5,521 nt of DNA, from assembly GCA_003135315.1 (NCBI GenBank), contig PLBD01000414.1, positions 1 to 5,521 of the forward strand. The letters run 5' to 3'. Source of the DNA: Acidobacteriaceae bacterium (GTDB taxonomy: Bacteria; Acidobacteriota; Terriglobia; Terriglobales; Acidobacteriaceae). Positions 4,503-5,521 of the stretch are shown here, one piece after another. The notes beneath the pieces are model-generated. The model saw only the letters and a program-made list of their open reading frames with translations. It was not told the origin of the DNA and searched no databases. The translations under genes were made by a program, and so were the position numbers. Position 1 is the stretch's first letter. Every line of letters starts with the position of its first letter.

Positions 4503-5521
4503 ATGGGCAAGCTTAACCTGGGTGTACGGACGGGCGTATTTGTGCTGCTGGCAATGGCGGGCGTTGCCTTATCGGCGCAGACTCTCACCACATTGCATAG
4601 CTTCAACAATACCGACGGTTCGCAACCATACGCTCCGCTAATGCAGGCGACGAATGGGTACCTGTACGGGACAACCTCGGCTGGCGGAGCCAACGGCGAT
4701 GGCACGGTATTTGAGATCACCACCGGTGGCACGCTGACGACCAGGCACAATTTCAACCATCTGAGTCCTGTCGATGGAGCACAGCCCTACGGTGGGCTCA
4801 TGCAAGCCAAGGATGGGAACTTGTACGGGACGACAAATCGTGGCGGTTCCCACAACGTTGGGGTTGTCTACAGAATTACGACCGGCGGCACGATGAAGGC
4901 GTTGCACGATCTGGACTATGAACCCGACGGGGCGCTTCCCTACTCGGCGCTGGTCCAAACGAGCGATGGGAGCTTTTACGGCACAGCTGCCGACGGCGGG
5001 GGCAGCGAGGGTACGGTCTTCAAGCTCACTTCGTTTGGTCAGTACACCGCGATATACACGTTTGGCGCGGACGGCGGCTTCCCGGTCGCGGGCCTGGTCC
5101 AGGCCAGCAACGGAAACTTTTACGGAGTCGCGTCGTTTTACGGACAGTACGAGTGTGGCACGCTGTTTGAACTCACCCCGAGCGGCGGGTTCACGTTGCT
5201 GCACACCTTTGATGGTCATGATGGCTGCTACCCGTCGGCGACGCTGGTCCAGGGTAGCGATGGAAACCTGTATGGGGTAGCATCCGCCGGCGGAGCCGGC
5301 AACGGCTTCAACGCCGGCACCTTCTTCAACATCACGCCAGGTGGCACGTTCAACCTGCTTCATGTCTTCGACAAAACGGACGGCGCTGCCCCCACAGGAG
5401 CGCTTATCCAGGCGAGCGATGGCAACTTCTACGGGACGACGCAAGTGGGTGGGGCGTATAACCAAGGCACGATCTTCAAGGTCACGCCGACTGGAACAGT
5501 GACCACGCTGTACAGCTTCTG
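4503..5521 (+). CDS. Exported GloVer-type tandem-repeat protein (cut by right edge)
   Basis: The frame is open from the ATG at 4503 to the window end, giving 339 visible residues. An N-terminal signal peptide (positive MGKLNLGVR, then the hydrophobic TGVFVLLAMAGVALSA) is followed by AQT, with a likely cut near residue 25. The rest is a run of about 50-residue repeats starting at residues 31, 81, 134, 184, 233 and 286, with a seventh beginning at 336. Each follows the pattern LH.F...DG..P...L.Q..DGN.YGT...GG....GT.F..T..G. This matches the gloeo/verruco ('GloVer') repeat, found in secreted or surface proteins of Acidobacteria, Verrucomicrobia and others; such repeats are thought to form beta-propeller or similar beta structures. 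Many members end in a surface-anchoring domain, which would lie beyond this window. The start is supported by GGAGG (4494-4498), four bases upstream. Ligand and role are unknown. Confidence 0.9.
   Translation, partial: MGKLNLGVRTGVFVLLAMAGVALSAQTLTTLHSFNNTDGSQPYAPLMQATNGYLYGTTSAGGANGDGTVFEITTGGTLTTRHNFNHLSPVDGAQPYGGLMQAKDGNLYGTTNRGGSHNVGVVYRITTGGTMKALHDLDYEPDGALPYSALVQTSDGSFYGTAADGGGSEGTVFKLTSFGQYTAIYTFGADGGFPVAGLVQASNGNFYGVASFYGQYECGTLFELTPSGGFTLLHTFDGHDGCYPSATLVQGSDGNLYGVASAGGAGNGFNAGTFFNITPGGTFNLLHVFDKTDGAAPTGALIQASDGNFYGTTQVGGAYNQGTIFKVTPTGTVTTLYSF
4593..5521 (+). repeat. GloVer repeat array, six full units and the start of a seventh
   Basis: The units lie at 4593-4742, 4743-4901, 4902-5051, 5052-5198, 5199-5357 and 5358-5507, each 147-159 bp, with the next starting at 5508. 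The repetition is clear in protein but diverged in DNA, so the array is old and not recently expanded. Unit lengths differ by whole codons only. Confidence 0.85.

Noticed and set aside
4638..5465. 275-codon open frame on the minus strand opposite the GloVer repeats
   Set aside because: Its apparent repeats (such as variants of 'VQVPIARLDQR') are the antisense image of the plus-strand repeats. The plus frame has a signal peptide, ribosome-binding site and family match.

Overview
The window looks like chromosomal DNA of an acidobacterium (Acidobacteriota, probably class Terriglobia). Three things point there. The C-terminal TonB domain and its Gly/Pro-rich lead-in resemble the large acidobacterial 'TonB family protein' group. 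The right-hand gene is a GloVer-type tandem-repeat secreted protein, a family abundant in that phylum. The valyl-tRNA synthetase N-terminus also fits. The assignment is from recall of family features, not from a search. Coding DNA is GC-rich, while the leader around 300-360 is markedly AT-rich.

Layout from left to right. (1) 1-200, minus: the first 66 codons of valS, running off the left edge, with a good sigma70-type promoter just upstream (235-264). (2) 201-577: a 377-bp divergent intergenic region with valS promoter elements, plus-strand promoter candidates at 306-333 and 502-546, and a leader bracketed by a 7-bp inverted repeat. (3) 578-1162 and 1172-3583, plus: a two-gene operon. The first gene encodes a 194-residue soluble protein that aligns without gaps to residues 1-186 of the second. 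The second encodes an 803-residue TonB-like energy transducer with about 535 residues predicted to lie in the cytoplasm before its only membrane helix. (4) 3584-3754: a convergent intergenic region with several hairpins, including a perfect 10-bp stem beside a T-arm-like sequence that may be a decayed tRNA. (5) 3755-4204, minus: a small exported protein with two cysteines. (6) 4205-4502: a divergent regulatory region with 9-bp direct repeats at 11-bp pitch and a 10-bp palindrome. (7) 4503 to the right edge, plus: an exported GloVer-repeat protein, six full repeats visible and a seventh beginning.

The most unusual part is the 578-3583 operon. A 97-residue module occurs three times, once in the small protein and twice in the transducer. 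Its core is LPGP..D.W..WACGL.EP followed by LDDF..NLEP.MW, and I do not recognise it. Its cysteine is invariant and is the only cysteine in either protein. The copy of the gene start includes the ribosome-binding leader, so the small gene ends inside a copy of its own leader. The small protein could act as a partner or competitor of the cytoplasmic part of the transducer, coupling a cytoplasmic event to TonB-driven outer-membrane transport; this is inference. No ExbB, ExbD or TonB-dependent receptor gene lies in the window.
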